64,000 bases of DNA from DASSUW01 sp963730535 (GTDB lineage: Bacteria; Actinomycetota; Thermoleophilia; Solirubrobacterales; Solirubrobacteraceae). Shown here in pieces: positions 41,584 through 50,977 of the stretch. The stretch is taken from the NCBI GenBank assembly GCA_963730535.1, contig CAVSRU010000005.1, positions 558,001 through 622,000 of the forward strand, in the 5' to 3' direction. The translations under genes were made by a program, and so were the position numbers. Below the pieces are notes generated by a model, which saw only the letters and a list, made by a program, of their open reading frames with translations, was not told where the DNA came from and searched no databases. How positions within the stretch are numbered: position 1 is the stretch's first letter; each line of letters starts with the position of its first letter.

Positions 41584-41937
41584 GCGGGCAGGATATCCGC
41601 GATCCCGGAGGCCGAGAGCTCAGCCTTGGGGAGGAACCCGCATGCGGGAGTGGCGGCGAGGCAGGGACCGTAGTCGGCCGCCTCGCGGCTGGAGGTGAGG
41701 ACGACGGCCGGCGCGCCGACGTGGCCGGAGAGCCGGTGGGCGACCTCGAAGCCGTCGATGTCGGGGAGCTGCACGTCGAGCAGGACGACGTCCGGTTGCA
41801 GCGCCAGGGCGGCGCTCGACGGCGCTCGTGCCGTCCTCGGCCTCGCCCACGACCACGTAGCCCTCGAGCTCGAGCAGCCGGCGTGCGGCGGCCCGGAAGC
41901 CCGGGTGGTCGTCGACGATGAGAACGCGTGCAGCCAT
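41580..41937 (-). CDS. Single-domain response regulator (receiver), frameshifted
   Basis: A CheY-like receiver of about 119 residues. ATG 41937 begins MAARVLIVDDHPGFRAAARR with the acidic pair DD. After one extra base near 41820 the frame continues through the phospho-acceptor strand (VVLLDVQLPDIDGFEVA), VVLTSSR (Thr/Ser switch) and LPKAELS (conserved Lys). There is no DNA-binding output domain and no adjacent histidine kinase. It is coupled by a 4-bp overlap to the PfkB-like gene, an unusual pairing. Confidence 0.82.
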
Positions 41938-42046
41938 ACGGAGAGTCTGGGGCGTCATACCCGTTTCACAAAGGCGGACACCCTGTGAGGCAATGGACGG
42001 ACAACCGCACCTTTCAGTGCGTACCTGTACGTAGCTGTAGCAATGG

Positions 42047-43234
42047 TCACTTGAGAGCAGCTTCGCGGTAAACGGCCGCTGTCTGCTCAGCGATCCGCGA
42101 CCAGTCGAACTCGCGCAGGGCGCGCTCCCGGCCTGCCCGTCCCAACGCCTTCGCGCGCTCCGGGTCGGCGACCAGCGCGTTCACGCGCTCGGCGATGCCG
42201 GCCGCGAAGGCGGCCGGGTCGCGCGGCTCGATCGACCCGGAGACGGGCTCGAACGGCACCAGCAGCCCGGTCTCGCCGTCGACGACGACCTCGACGATGC
42301 CGCCCGTCGCGGTGGCCACGACCGCCGCCTCGCAGGCCATCGCCTCGAGGTTGACGATCCCCAGCGGCTCGTAGATCGACGGGCAGGCGAAGACCGTCGC
42401 GTGGCTGAGGATCTGGATGACCTCGGGCTTGGGGAGCATCTGGTCGAGCCAGATCACGTTGCCGCGCTCGGCACGCAGGCGCTCGACCCGCTGCTCGACC
42501 TCGGCGGCGATCTCCGGCGTGTCCGGCGCCCCGGCACACAGCACGAGCTGGGCGGCGGGGTCGAAGTCGAGCGCCGCGTCCACCAGGTACGGGACCCCCT
42601 TCTGGCGCGTGATCCGCCCGACGAAGACGACCGACGGGCGGTCGGGGTCGATGCCGTACTTCTCGAGCACGTCGGTGCCGAGGTCGGGCGTGTACTCGTC
42701 GGCGTCGATGCCGTTGTAGACGACCGTGACCCGCTCGGGGTCGACGGCCGGGTAGGCGGCGAGGATGTCGTCGCGCGAGCCCTTCGACACGGCGATCACC
42801 GTGTCGGCGCCCTCCAGCGCGACCTTCTCGCACCAGCTCGAGAGCGCGTAGCCGCCGCCGAGCTGCTCGGCCTTCCAGGGGCGCAGCGGCTCGAGGCTGT
42901 GGACGGTGGTCACGTGCGGGATGCCGTAGGTCAGCTTGGCCAGGTGGCCCGCGAGCTGCGCGTACCAGGTGTGGCTGTGCGCGAGCTCGGCGCCCTCGAC
43001 GGCGGCGGCCATCGACAGGTCGATCGACATCGCGCGCAGCGCCGCCAGGTGCGGGGCGTCGCCCGCCAGCGCGTCCCATGCCTGGTGGCCGACGGCGCCC
43101 GGGCGGTCCTCTCCCCACGCGTGCACGGTCACGTCCTCGAGCCGGGCGAGCTCGCGCGCCAGGTACTCGACGTGGACGCCCGCCCCGCCGTAGACCTCGG
43201 GCGGGTACTCGCGGGTCAGCAGTGCGACCTTCAC
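42047..43234 (-). CDS. glgA: Glycogen synthase (actinobacterial GT4 type)
   Basis: 395 residues, the length of the actinobacterial GlgA/GlgM-like family rather than the 480-residue GT5 enzyme. The N-terminal acceptor domain is TREYPPEVYGGAGVHVEYLA, followed by HVTTVHSLEPLRPWK. The donor site GRITRQKGVPYLVDAAL and the E-x7-E motif IYEPLGIVNLEAMACEAAVV are present. It transfers glucose from ADP-glucose to alpha-glucan or to glucose 1-phosphate. GTG 43234 overlaps the glgC stop by 4 bp (GTGA), so the two are translated together. Confidence 0.92.
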   Translation of the reverse strand: MKVALLTREYPPEVYGGAGVHVEYLARELARLEDVTVHAWGEDRPGAVGHQAWDALAGDAPHLAALRAMSIDLSMAAAVEGAELAHSHTWYAQLAGHLAKLTYGIPHVTTVHSLEPLRPWKAEQLGGGYALSSWCEKVALEGADTVIAVSKGSRDDILAAYPAVDPERVTVVYNGIDADEYTPDLGTDVLEKYGIDPDRPSVVFVGRITRQKGVPYLVDAALDFDPAAQLVLCAGAPDTPEIAAEVEQRVERLRAERGNVIWLDQMLPKPEVIQILSHATVFACPSIYEPLGIVNLEAMACEAAVVATATGGIVEVVVDGETGLLVPFEPVSGSIEPRDPAAFAAGIAERVNALVADPERAKALGRAGRERALREFDWSRIAEQTAAVYREAALK

Positions 43235-44461
43235 GCCTCGACCACCGCGCCCTTGCCGATCACCACCACGCCGCCGTCGGAGACCGCAAAGCGCTCGCGG
43301 TCGGCCTTCGGGTCGACGCCGATCTGCGCACCGTCGGCGATCTGCACGTTCTTGTCCACGATCGCCCGCCGCACGACCGCCTTGCGGCCGACCTCGACGC
43401 CCTGCATGAGGATCGAGTCCTCGACCTGCGGCGTAGGAGTGCAGGTGCGCTCCCGGGGAGAGCACCGAGCGGCGGGCCAGCGCGCCGGAGATCACCACCC
43501 CCGCGCACACCATCGAGTCGAGCGCCTGCCCGCGCCGGCCGTCCTCGTCGAACACGAACTTGGCCGGCGGCAGCGGCTCGTGCCACGTGAGGATCGGCCA
43601 CTCCATGTTGTAGAGGTTGAACTCCGGGTCGACCGAGATCAGGTCCATGTGCGCGTCGTAGTAGGCGTCGAGCGTCCCCACGTCGCGCCAGTAGCCGTGG
43701 TCGCGATCGCTCTCCCCCGGCACCACGTTGCGCGAGAAGTCGTACACGTGGGCGGCGCCGCTCTCGACCAGCATCGGGACGATGTTGCCGCCCATGTCGT
43801 GCTTGGAGGCGTCGGCCGTGGAGTCGTCCGTGACCGCCTCGATCAGGGCGTCGGTGGTGAACAGGTAGTTGCCCATCGAGGCGAAGACCTTGTCGGGCGC
43901 GTCGGCCAGCCCGACGGCGTCCTTGGGCTTCTCCCGGAACGCGCGGATCGTGTGCCCGTCGCCGGCGGTCTCGACGACGCCGAACTGGTCGGACTGCTCG
44001 ATCGGCGCCCGCAGCGCCGCGACCGTGACCGCCGCTCCCGTCTCGATGTGCTGCTCGAGCATCTGTCGCGGGTCCATGCGGTAGATGTGGTCGGCACCGA
44101 ACACGGCGACGTAGTCGGGCAGCTCGTCGTTGAGCAGGTTGAGGTTCTGGTAGATGGCGTCGGCCGAGCCCGAGAACCAGTGCGGGCCGCGCCGCATCTG
44201 CGCGGGCACAGGCGTGACGTAGTTGCCGAGCAGCGGCGACAGGCGCCAGGTGACGGTGATGTGGCGGTCGAGCGAATGGCTCTTGTACTGCGTGAGCACG
44301 ACGACGCGCCGGAAGTCCGCGTTGATGAGGTTCGAGAGCGCGAAGTCGATCAGCCGGTAGTTGCCGCCGAACGGCACGGCCGGCTTGGCGCGGTCGAGCG
44401 TCAGCGGCGAGAGCCGCTTGCCCTCCCCGCCTGCGAGCACGATCGCGAAGACTGACGGCAT
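43231..44461 (-). CDS. glgC: Glucose-1-phosphate adenylyltransferase, frameshifted
   Basis: About 409 residues. The nucleotidyltransferase N-terminus is AIVLAGGEGKRLSPLTLDRA, with the sugar-phosphate loop FREKPKDAVGLADAP and GNYLFTTDALIEA. The C-terminal left-handed beta-helix follows. The frame breaks near 43436, where one extra C separates LSPGAHLHSYA from QVEDSILMQGVEVGRKAVVR; the span of 1,231 nt is one over a multiple of three. It makes ADP-glucose for GlgA, the committed step of glycogen synthesis. The start ATG 44461 lies 2 bp after the pgm stop. Confidence 0.93.
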
Positions 44462-44463
44462 GG

Positions 44464-46068
44464 CTACCCCTTCAGCGCCTCGTCGACGATGTCCTGGGCC
44501 TCGGCGAGGATGCGCTCGAGGTGCTCAGGGCCTTGCAGGCTCTCGGCGTAGACCTTGTAGACGTCCTCGGTGCCGGACGGGCGGGCCGCGAACCAGCCGC
44601 TGTCGGCGACCACCTTGAGGCCGCCGATCGGGGCGTCGTTGCCGGGCGCGTTGGTCAGCTTGGCGGTGATCGGCTCGCCGGCCAGCTCGCTGCTGCGCAC
44701 CTGCTCGGGAGAGAGCCGCTTGAGCCGGTCCTTCTGCTCGGGGGTGGCGGCGACGTCGACGCGGCGGTAGGCGGCATTGCCGAAGCGGCTCGCCAGGCCG
44801 GCGTAGACCTCGCCGGGGTCCTCCCCCGTGCGCGCCTTCATCTCGGCGGCCAGCAGGCACGGGATCAGCCCGTCCTTGTCGGTGCTCCACGCCGTGCCGT
44901 CGCGGCGCAGGAACGACGCGCCGGCGCTCTCCTCACCCCCGAAGCCGAGCGAGCCGTCGAGCAGCCCGCTGACGAACCACTTGAAGCCGACCGGCACCTC
45001 GTACAGCCGGCGGCCCAGGTCGGCGGCGACGCGGTCGATGATGCTCGAGCTGACCAGCGTCTTGCCGACGCCGACCTCGGGGCCCCAGTCGCGGTGGCCG
45101 CCGAAGAGGTAGGCGATGCACGCCGCGAGGTGGTGGTTGGGGTTCAGGAGGCCGGCCCCGGGCGTGACGATCCCGTGGCGGTCCGCGTCCGGGTCGTTGG
45201 CGAAGGCGACGTCGAAGCGGTCGCGCATGTCGGTCAGGCGCGACATCGCGTACGGCGACGAGGAGTCCATGCGGACCTTGCCGTCCCAGTCGAGCGGGAC
45301 GAAGCGGAACGTGGGGTCGAGCGCGTCGTTGACGACCTCGAGGTCGAGCCCGTGCCGCTCGGCGATCGCCTCCCAGTACGCGGTGCTCGCGCCGCCCAGC
45401 GGGTCGACGCCGAGCCTGAGCCCCGACTCGCGGATGAGGTCGAGGTCGATCACCGCGGCGAGGTCGTCGACGTAGGCGCTGAGGTAGTCGTGCTCCCGCG
45501 GGCTCGGGTTGGCCTCCCTCTGGATCTCCTGGCCGAGGAGCTGGTTGGCCTCGCGCTCGATCCAGCCGGTGACGTCGGTGTCGGCCGGCCCGCCGTGGGG
45601 CGGGTTGTACTTGAAGCCGCCGTCGTCCGGCGGGTTGTGCGAAGGCGTGACGACGATGCCGTCGGCGGTCCCGCGGCCGCCGCCCCGGTTGTGGGTGAGG
45701 ATCGCGAACGAGATCACCGGCGTGGGGGTGGCGCCGCCGCTCGCGTCGACCACGACGTCGACGCCGTTGGCGGCCAGCACCTCGACGATCGTCTGCGCGG
45801 CCGGCTCCGACAGCGCGTGGGTGTCGCGGCCGAGGAACAGCGGCCCGTCGATCCCCTGCGCCTCGCGGTAGCGGCACACGGCCTGGCTGATGGCGGCCAC
45901 GTGCGCCTCGTTGAACGTGCCGGCGAGCGACGAGCCGCGGTGGCCCGACGTGCCGAAGGCCACCGGCGCGAGGTCCTCGCGGGGCTCGCGATAGGTGCTG
46001 AGGAGATCGTCGAGATCGACGAGGTCCGAGGGCTCGGGCAAGGTCCCGGCGCGCGAGTCGACGCTCAT
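44464..46068 (-). CDS. pgm: Phosphoglucomutase (alpha-D-glucose-specific)
   Basis: 534 residues, normal for bacterial Pgm. The substrate entry motif is GTSGHRGSS, the phosphoserine loop TPSHNPPDDGGFKYN, the metal loop DPDADRHGI, the sugar-binding loop GFGGEESAG and the phosphate-binding loop RPSGTEDVYKVY. It interconverts glucose 6- and 1-phosphate and thus feeds GlgC, the next gene in the operon. ATG 46068 is 48 bp from the divergent kinase gene start. Confidence 0.95.
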   Translation of the reverse strand: MSVDSRAGTLPEPSDLVDLDDLLSTYREPREDLAPVAFGTSGHRGSSLAGTFNEAHVAAISQAVCRYREAQGIDGPLFLGRDTHALSEPAAQTIVEVLAANGVDVVVDASGGATPTPVISFAILTHNRGGGRGTADGIVVTPSHNPPDDGGFKYNPPHGGPADTDVTGWIEREANQLLGQEIQREANPSPREHDYLSAYVDDLAAVIDLDLIRESGLRLGVDPLGGASTAYWEAIAERHGLDLEVVNDALDPTFRFVPLDWDGKVRMDSSSPYAMSRLTDMRDRFDVAFANDPDADRHGIVTPGAGLLNPNHHLAACIAYLFGGHRDWGPEVGVGKTLVSSSIIDRVAADLGRRLYEVPVGFKWFVSGLLDGSLGFGGEESAGASFLRRDGTAWSTDKDGLIPCLLAAEMKARTGEDPGEVYAGLASRFGNAAYRRVDVAATPEQKDRLKRLSPEQVRSSELAGEPITAKLTNAPGNDAPIGGLKVVADSGWFAARPSGTEDVYKVYAESLQGPEHLERILAEAQDIVDEALKG

Positions 46069-46116
46069 GGCGCCGGAGTATCCATCACACGGCGCGACGC
46101 CGTATCGTGGCGGCCC

Positions 46117-47025
46117 GTGATCCTGGTCGCCGGGGAAGCGCTGTTCGATCTCGTGCTCCACGACACGGAGGACGACCTGCACGGACATCCGGGCGGCGGG
46201 CCCTTCAACACGGCTCGCACGATCGGGCGCCTGGAGCAGCCGGTGGCCTTCCTCGGCCGCCTCTCGAGCGACCGCTTCGGCCGCAGGCTCGACGCCATGC
46301 TGGAGGCCGACGGCGTGGGGCGCGGGAGCGTGCTGGAGACCAACGACCCCACGACGCTGGCGATCGCGGAAGTGGACCACGAGGGCGTTGCCCGCTACCG
46401 CTTCTACGAGCGCGGCACGTCCGCGACCGGCCTGGAGACCGAGGCGGCGCTCGCGGCGCTCCCCGAGCGCGTCGACATCCTCCACGCCGGGACGCTCGGC
46501 CTCACGCTCGACCCGGTGGCGACCGCCACCGAGGCGGTGGTCGAGCGCGTGGCCGGTGAGGCGCTCGTGGCCGTCGACCCGAACATCCGCCCCTGGGTGA
46601 TCGACGACGAGGCCGGCTATCGCGCCCGGCTGGAGCGCGTCCTGTCGCGCAGCCACGTGGTCAAGGTCTCCGAGGAGGACGTGGCCTGGCTCTCCCCCGG
46701 CATCCCGGCCGCCGAGGGCGTGCGGCGGCTGCTCGAGCAGGGGCCGAGCGTCGGGCTGCTCACCCGCGGCCCGAACGGCGCGCTCGTGGTGACGCGCGCC
46801 GCCGAGGTGGCGGTCCCCGCCCCCCGCGCCAAGGTGGTCGACACGATCGGCGCGGGCGACGCGTTCGGGGGCGGCTTCCTCGCGTGGTGGAGCGAGCGCG
46901 GCCTCGGCCGCGACGACCTGGAGCGGATCGACGTGGTGGTCGAGGCAACGGCGTTCGCTTGCCTGGTCGCCGCCCGCACGTGCTCCCGGCCGGGCGCCGA
47001 GCCGCCCTACCGCTCCGAGCTCTAG
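46117..47025 (+). CDS. PfkB-family carbohydrate kinase (fructokinase-like)
   Basis: 302 residues. GGGPFNTARTIGRLEQPVAF is PfkB motif 1 and DTIGAGDAFGGGFLAWW motif 2 with an intact catalytic Asp. VAVDPNIRPWVIDD is typical of fructokinase-like members. It transfers phosphate from ATP to a hexose, probably fructose. GTG 46117 (MILVAGEALFDLVLHD) is the first plausible start; the next upstream sequence belongs to the pgm promoter. It is divergent from pgm-glgC-glgA, which suggests common regulation of sugar storage. Confidence 0.85.
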   Translation: MILVAGEALFDLVLHDTEDDLHGHPGGGPFNTARTIGRLEQPVAFLGRLSSDRFGRRLDAMLEADGVGRGSVLETNDPTTLAIAEVDHEGVARYRFYERGTSATGLETEAALAALPERVDILHAGTLGLTLDPVATATEAVVERVAGEALVAVDPNIRPWVIDDEAGYRARLERVLSRSHVVKVSEEDVAWLSPGIPAAEGVRRLLEQGPSVGLLTRGPNGALVVTRAAEVAVPAPRAKVVDTIGAGDAFGGGFLAWWSERGLGRDDLERIDVVVEATAFACLVAARTCSRPGAEPPYRSEL

Positions 47026-47099
47026 GCCAGACGCACTTCGCCGCGCACCTCCCGGCTGCGCCGGAGCGGCAGCGCGCGATGTTCGACGCGATGGCCACA

Positions 47100-48235
47100 A
47101 TGGAGCCATCCGCCGCGCGCTCTTCCTCACCCTCCTCGCCCTAGCGGCGCTCGCCGCTCCGGCCGGCGCCCAGATCCGGACGGTCGACGGCGTGCGGGCG
47201 CAGGCCTTCGCGCGCGGCGTGCCGCACCCCTCGAACCTCGCGTTCGACGCCCGCGGCCGCCTGTGGGCGACGTCGGCGGGCAACGTGGGCGACCCGGCGG
47301 ATGGCGTCTGGCTCGTGCGCCGGCGCGGCGCCCGCCCGCAGCAGGTGGTGAGCGGGCTCTTCAGCGCGCTCGGGCTGCTCTGGCATCGCGGTGAGCTGTA
47401 CGTCAGCCACGTCGTGCCGAACCGGACGATCGCTCCGCGGCACACCGGGCGGGTGGTGGCGTACTCGCGCTTCGACGGTCGGCGCTTCCTGCGCCGGCGG
47501 CTGGTCGTCGACGGGCTGCCGACCGGCCGCCACCGCGTCGACTCGCTGGCCGCCGGGCCGGACGGCCGGCTCTACCTCGGGGTCGGCAGCGACCACGACG
47601 GCCAGCGGTCGAGCCGCCCGCTGTCGGCGACGGTCGTCTCCTTCCGGCCGCGCGGCGGCGGCGTACGGGTCGAGGCGACCGGGCTGCGCAACCCGTACGG
47701 GCTGGCGTTCGTGCCGGGGACGAGCCGGCTGCTGGTCGCCGAGCACGGGCGCGACGACCTCGGCCCGCGGTCGCCGCCCGAGGAGATCAACCTCGTCCGC
47801 ACGCGCGAGCGCGCCCGCTGGTACGGGTTCCCGGAGTGCTGGGGCCAGGGCGGCCGGCCGTGCCGTGGCGCCGTGGACCCGGTCGTGCGGCTGCGTGCGC
47901 ATTCGGCGCCAGGGGCGATGGCGGCCGCCGAGGCGTTCGGGCGCTGGGGGCGGAGCGCGTTCGTCGCGCGCTTCGGGTCCTCGTTCGACGCCAACCCGTC
48001 GGGCGGGGACGTGCTGCGGATCTCGCTCGCGGGCCGCCCCCGCGCACGGCCGCTGGCGAGCGGCTTCGGCCTCCAGGAGCCGCTGGGGCTGGCCCTGGGG
48101 CCGGACGGCGCGCTGTACGTGAGCCTCTGGACGTCCGGCCGCGTCGTGCGGCTGGTCCCCGAGCCGCCCGACGACGCGCCCGCGCTCAACGCCGCGATCC
48201 GCGCCCTGCCGTGGCTCGGCGTGGCGCTGGGCTAG
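47100..48235 (+). CDS. Secreted PQQ-type sugar (glucose/sorbosone) dehydrogenase-like protein
   Basis: A six-bladed propeller of the GSDH family: HPSNLAFDARGRLWATSAGN, RVDSLAAGPDGRLYLGVGS, LRNPYGLAFVPGTSRLLVAE, RWYGFPECWGQGGRP and LGLALGPDGALYVSLWTSGR. A clear signal peptide (RRALFLTLLALAALAAPAGA) is encoded from 47108 in the propeller frame, but no ATG, GTG or TTG precedes it in that frame. ATG 47100 is one frame off, so a small indel near 47107 is likely. The first conventional in-frame start (47192) would delete the signal peptide and is less credible. It oxidises a sugar or alcohol in the periplasm or outside. It is convergent with the LLM gene (3-bp stop overlap). Confidence 0.82.
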
Positions 48236-49107
48236 AGCCGGGGCAGCACCTCGGCGGCGAAGCGGGCGACCTGCTCATCGCGGTCCTCGAGGCGAGGGAC
48301 GAGCACGACCGAGTCGGCGCCGGCGTCGTGCAGGCGCTCGACGGCGCGGGCGCAGTCCTCGGCGTCGCCGACGACGCCCAGCGTCCGTGGGTCTGAGGCC
48401 ATCTCGCTCAGCCGCGGGTAGAGGCCGAGCTCCAGCCAGCGCTCGAGCCGCGGGCGGAAGGCCTCGAGCGCGGCGTCACGGTCGTCTTCGAGGCTCATCC
48501 AGGCGTAGACGACGAGCCGGTGCGGCGTCGCCGCGTCACGAGCCCAGCTCACGGCCTCGGGACCGCTGCCCTCGGGCAGGAGCACGCCGTCGGCGACGCG
48601 GCCCGCGACCGCCATGCCGCGCGGGCCGGTGGTGCCGATCAACAGGTCGGGCGGCGGATCGGGCGGGTGGGCGAGGCGCACGTCCTCGAGCCGGACCTGG
48701 TCGCCGTGCTCGGTGACGGCCTCGCCCGCGAGCAGGGCGCGCACGGCGGCGACGGTCTCCTCGAGCGCCACCAGCCGGTCGGGCGGGCGGGCGCCGATCT
48801 GGCGCATCCACGCCTCGACGCCGTGGCCGAAGGCCACCGTCAGGCGCCCGGGATGCATGCGCGCGACGCCCGCGATCTCCATCGCGGCCAGCGCGGGATT
48901 GCGCAGGGTGACCGGGAGCAGGCCGATGCCGACGTCGAGCCCTGACGTCGCCGCCAGCGCCGCGACTGCCATCGTCGGGCCGCCGGCCATGAAGCAGTCC
49001 TCGACCACCCACAGCTCGGCGAACCCGCCCCGCTCGGCGGCGCGGGCGAACGCCGGCAGCTCCTCGGGCGGGCATTCGGGCTGGAACAGGACCCCCACCC
49101 GGGCCAT
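48232..49107 (-). CDS. LLM-class F420-dependent oxidoreductase
   Basis: 291 residues, luciferase-like TIM barrel: RVGVLFQPECPPEELPAFAR, GFAELWVVEDCF, VGIGLLPVTLRNPALAAMEI, GRLTVAFGHGVEAWMRQIG and PPPDLLIGTTGPRGMAVAGR. These match actinobacterial F420 (or FMN) dependent oxidoreductases acting on diverse hydride-transfer substrates. It is third in a compact minus-strand unit with a nitronate monooxygenase and a coiled-coil protein. F420 dependence is inferred from subfamily resemblance. Confidence 0.88.
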   Translation of the reverse strand: MARVGVLFQPECPPEELPAFARAAERGGFAELWVVEDCFMAGGPTMAVAALAATSGLDVGIGLLPVTLRNPALAAMEIAGVARMHPGRLTVAFGHGVEAWMRQIGARPPDRLVALEETVAAVRALLAGEAVTEHGDQVRLEDVRLAHPPDPPPDLLIGTTGPRGMAVAGRVADGVLLPEGSGPEAVSWARDAATPHRLVVYAWMSLEDDRDAALEAFRPRLERWLELGLYPRLSEMASDPRTLGVVGDAEDCARAVERLHDAGADSVVLVPRLEDRDEQVARFAAEVLPRL

Positions 49108-49113
49108 GGGTGC

Positions 49114-49443
49114 CTACAGCAGGCCGCGCGCGGACAGCTCGTCGAGCATGGTGCGGCGATGCCACGGGCGGCGGGCTCCGGCGAGGCGGACGAGCGCTTC
49201 GCGCAGCTCGTGCTCGCGGGCGCGCGCGTCCGCGACGTCGCCGCGCAGGCGCTCGACCTCGGTCTCGAGCTGGGCGGTGGACTCCCGCAGCTCGTCGAGC
49301 TCGACCTGCTCGTCGGTCGTCCACTCCCAGGCGGGCGGCGGATCGGCCGTCATCAGCGGGTTCGGGCGCGAGCGGCCATGCTGCGCGAGCGCGGCGCGCA
49401 GCTCGTGCCCGGACACGTGGGGTTCGGTGTGCGAGTCGCTCAT
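49114..49443 (-). CDS. Small coiled-coil hypothetical protein
   Basis: 109 residues. The central heptad-rich helix (DEQVELDELRESTAQLETEV, RLRGDVADARAREHELREAL) is a strong coiled coil, followed by a basic tail RPWHRRTMLDELSARGLL. There is no enzymatic motif. ATG 49443 overlaps the nitronate monooxygenase stop (ATGA), and the stop lies 6 bp from the LLM gene start, so the three are co-translated. It may be an adaptor or dimerisation protein for its enzyme neighbours, but this is only context. Confidence 0.75.
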   Translation of the reverse strand: MSDSHTEPHVSGHELRAALAQHGRSRPNPLMTADPPPAWEWTTDEQVELDELRESTAQLETEVERLRGDVADARAREHELREALVRLAGARRPWHRRTMLDELSARGLL

Positions 49444-50525
49444 GCAGCCGGGCTTCGCGGCTCGGAAGCGGCCTCCTTCGCCTGGGAGGAACCGTGCAGG
49501 ACGGCTTGCGCCTCGGCCGCCAGGCGGCGCACGAGCTCGCCGGCCGGCACCGCCTCGGCGAGCTGGTGCGCCTGGCCCGCCCAGAGGTTGAAGCCGTCCG
49601 GATCGTCGCGTTCGCGCGCCGCCGCGCGGATGCCGGCCGTGAGGTAGTGCACGTCGGGGTAGGCGCTCGGCGCGTCAGGGTGCTCGGCCATCCAGCGGTT
49701 GGCGATGCCGCGCGCGAGGCGCCCAGTGAAGGCGCGGGTGAGGCCGGTCGGCTGATCGGCCTCGATGGCGGCGCGATGCGCCGGAGCCGTGGCCGCCTCC
49801 GGGCAGAGCATGAACGCCGTGCCGAGCTGCGCGGCGGCGGCGCCGAGCGCGAGTACGGCGGCGACGGCGCGGCCGGTGGCGAGGCCGCCGGTGGCGACGA
49901 GCGGCACGTCGGTGACGGGACGGACGAGCTGGAGGAGCGCCAGCAGCCCGATCTCGCCGGGGGCCGCGTCGTCGAAGCTCCCGCGGTGGCCGCCCGCCTC
50001 GACGCCCTGGACGACGAGCGCGTCGGCGCCCGCCTCCGCCGCGAGGCGCGCCTCGTCGGGCGTGGTGACCGTGACCCACGCGGCCGTGCCGGCGTCGTGG
50101 AGCGCAGCGATGACGTGCGGCTCCGGACAGCCGAAGGTGAACGAGACCACGGGGACGCGGCGCTCCGCGACGAGAGCGAGCTTGGCGTCCCAGCCGTCGT
50201 CGTCGTGCCGGGGCGCGCCGACCGGTGCGCCGAAGCGATCGGCCTCGAGCTCGAGGGTCGCGGCGAAGGCGGTGATCGCGGCGGGATCGGCGGGCAGGCC
50301 CGGCGGAGCGAAGAGGTTGATGCCGATCGGGCGGTCCGTCAGCGCTCTCAGCGCCTCGATGTCGGCGCGCACCGCTTCGGGGGTCTTGTAGCCGGCAGCC
50401 AGGAACCCGAGCCCGCCCGCCTCGGCCACCGCGGCGGCCAGCGCCGGCGTCGACGGGCCGCCGCCCATCGGCGCCTGGACGATCGGGTGCTCGAGGTCGT
50501 CGAGGGAGAAGCGCGTGCGCGACAC
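49440..50525 (-). CDS. Nitronate monooxygenase (NMO/2-nitropropane dioxygenase family)
   Basis: 361 residues, FMN-binding TIM barrel: LEHPIVQAPMGGGPSTPALA, GGLGFLAAGYKTPEAVRADI, DALVVQGVEAGGHRG with the catalytic-site His, VPLVATGGLATGRAVAAVLA and GAAAAQLGTAFMLCPEA. It oxidises alkyl nitronates or reduces enones. GTG 50525 is 11 bp from the divergent VOC gene, so the promoters overlap. It is first in the NMO, coiled-coil and LLM unit. Confidence 0.9.
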   Translation of the reverse strand: MSRTRFSLDDLEHPIVQAPMGGGPSTPALAAAVAEAGGLGFLAAGYKTPEAVRADIEALRALTDRPIGINLFAPPGLPADPAAITAFAATLELEADRFGAPVGAPRHDDDGWDAKLALVAERRVPVVSFTFGCPEPHVIAALHDAGTAAWVTVTTPDEARLAAEAGADALVVQGVEAGGHRGSFDDAAPGEIGLLALLQLVRPVTDVPLVATGGLATGRAVAAVLALGAAAAQLGTAFMLCPEAATAPAHRAAIEADQPTGLTRAFTGRLARGIANRWMAEHPDAPSAYPDVHYLTAGIRAAARERDDPDGFNLWAGQAHQLAEAVPAGELVRRLAAEAQAVLHGSSQAKEAASEPRSPAA

Positions 50526-50536
50526 TGTCGGACAGG

Positions 50537-50977
50537 ATGCCGGAACCGGCCCGCCTGATCGGCATCAACCACGTCGCCCTCGAGGTCGGCGACGTCGACG
50601 CGGCCCTCGACCTCTACGGCCGCCTGTTCACGTTCTCCCTGCGCGGCCGCGCCGGGCGGATGGCGTTCATCGACATGGGCGACCAGTTCCTCGCCGTCGC
50701 GGAGGGCCGGCGGCAGGGGCCCGACGAGGGGCGGCACTTCGGCCTGGTGGTCGACGACAAGGAGGCCGTGCGGGCGGCCGTGGAGCGCGAGGGCCTGGAG
50801 GTGGTCCGGGGCCGGGGCCTCGACTTCCTCGATCCGTGGGGAAACCGCTTCGAGGTGGTCGACTACCGGGACATCCAGTTCGAGCGGACGCCTGGGGTCA
50901 TGCGGAAGCTGGGGGTCGAGGGGTTGGCGAAGCGCGAGGGCGCGCTCGACGAGATCCGTTCGCGTGGGCTCGGATGA
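50537..50977 (+). CDS. VOC (glyoxalase-like) family protein
   Basis: 146 residues with both beta-alpha-beta-beta-beta units: LIGINHVALEVGDVDAALDL with a metal-type His, GDQFLAVAEG, HFGLVVDDKEAVRAAV and FLDPWGNRFEVVDY with the terminal Glu/Asp. It is a single-barrel member that likely dimerises; the substrate is unknown. The stop TGA (50975-50977) lies inside the left end of palindromic element B, so the element abuts or truncates the gene. Confidence 0.87.
   Translation: MPEPARLIGINHVALEVGDVDAALDLYGRLFTFSLRGRAGRMAFIDMGDQFLAVAEGRRQGPDEGRHFGLVVDDKEAVRAAVEREGLEVVRGRGLDFLDPWGNRFEVVDYRDIQFERTPGVMRKLGVEGLAKREGALDEIRSRGLG

Noticed and set aside
46117..46140. Start of the sugar kinase further upstream
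   Set aside because: The frame is open upstream only because it runs antisense through pgm; GTG 46117 gives the normal PfkB N-terminus.
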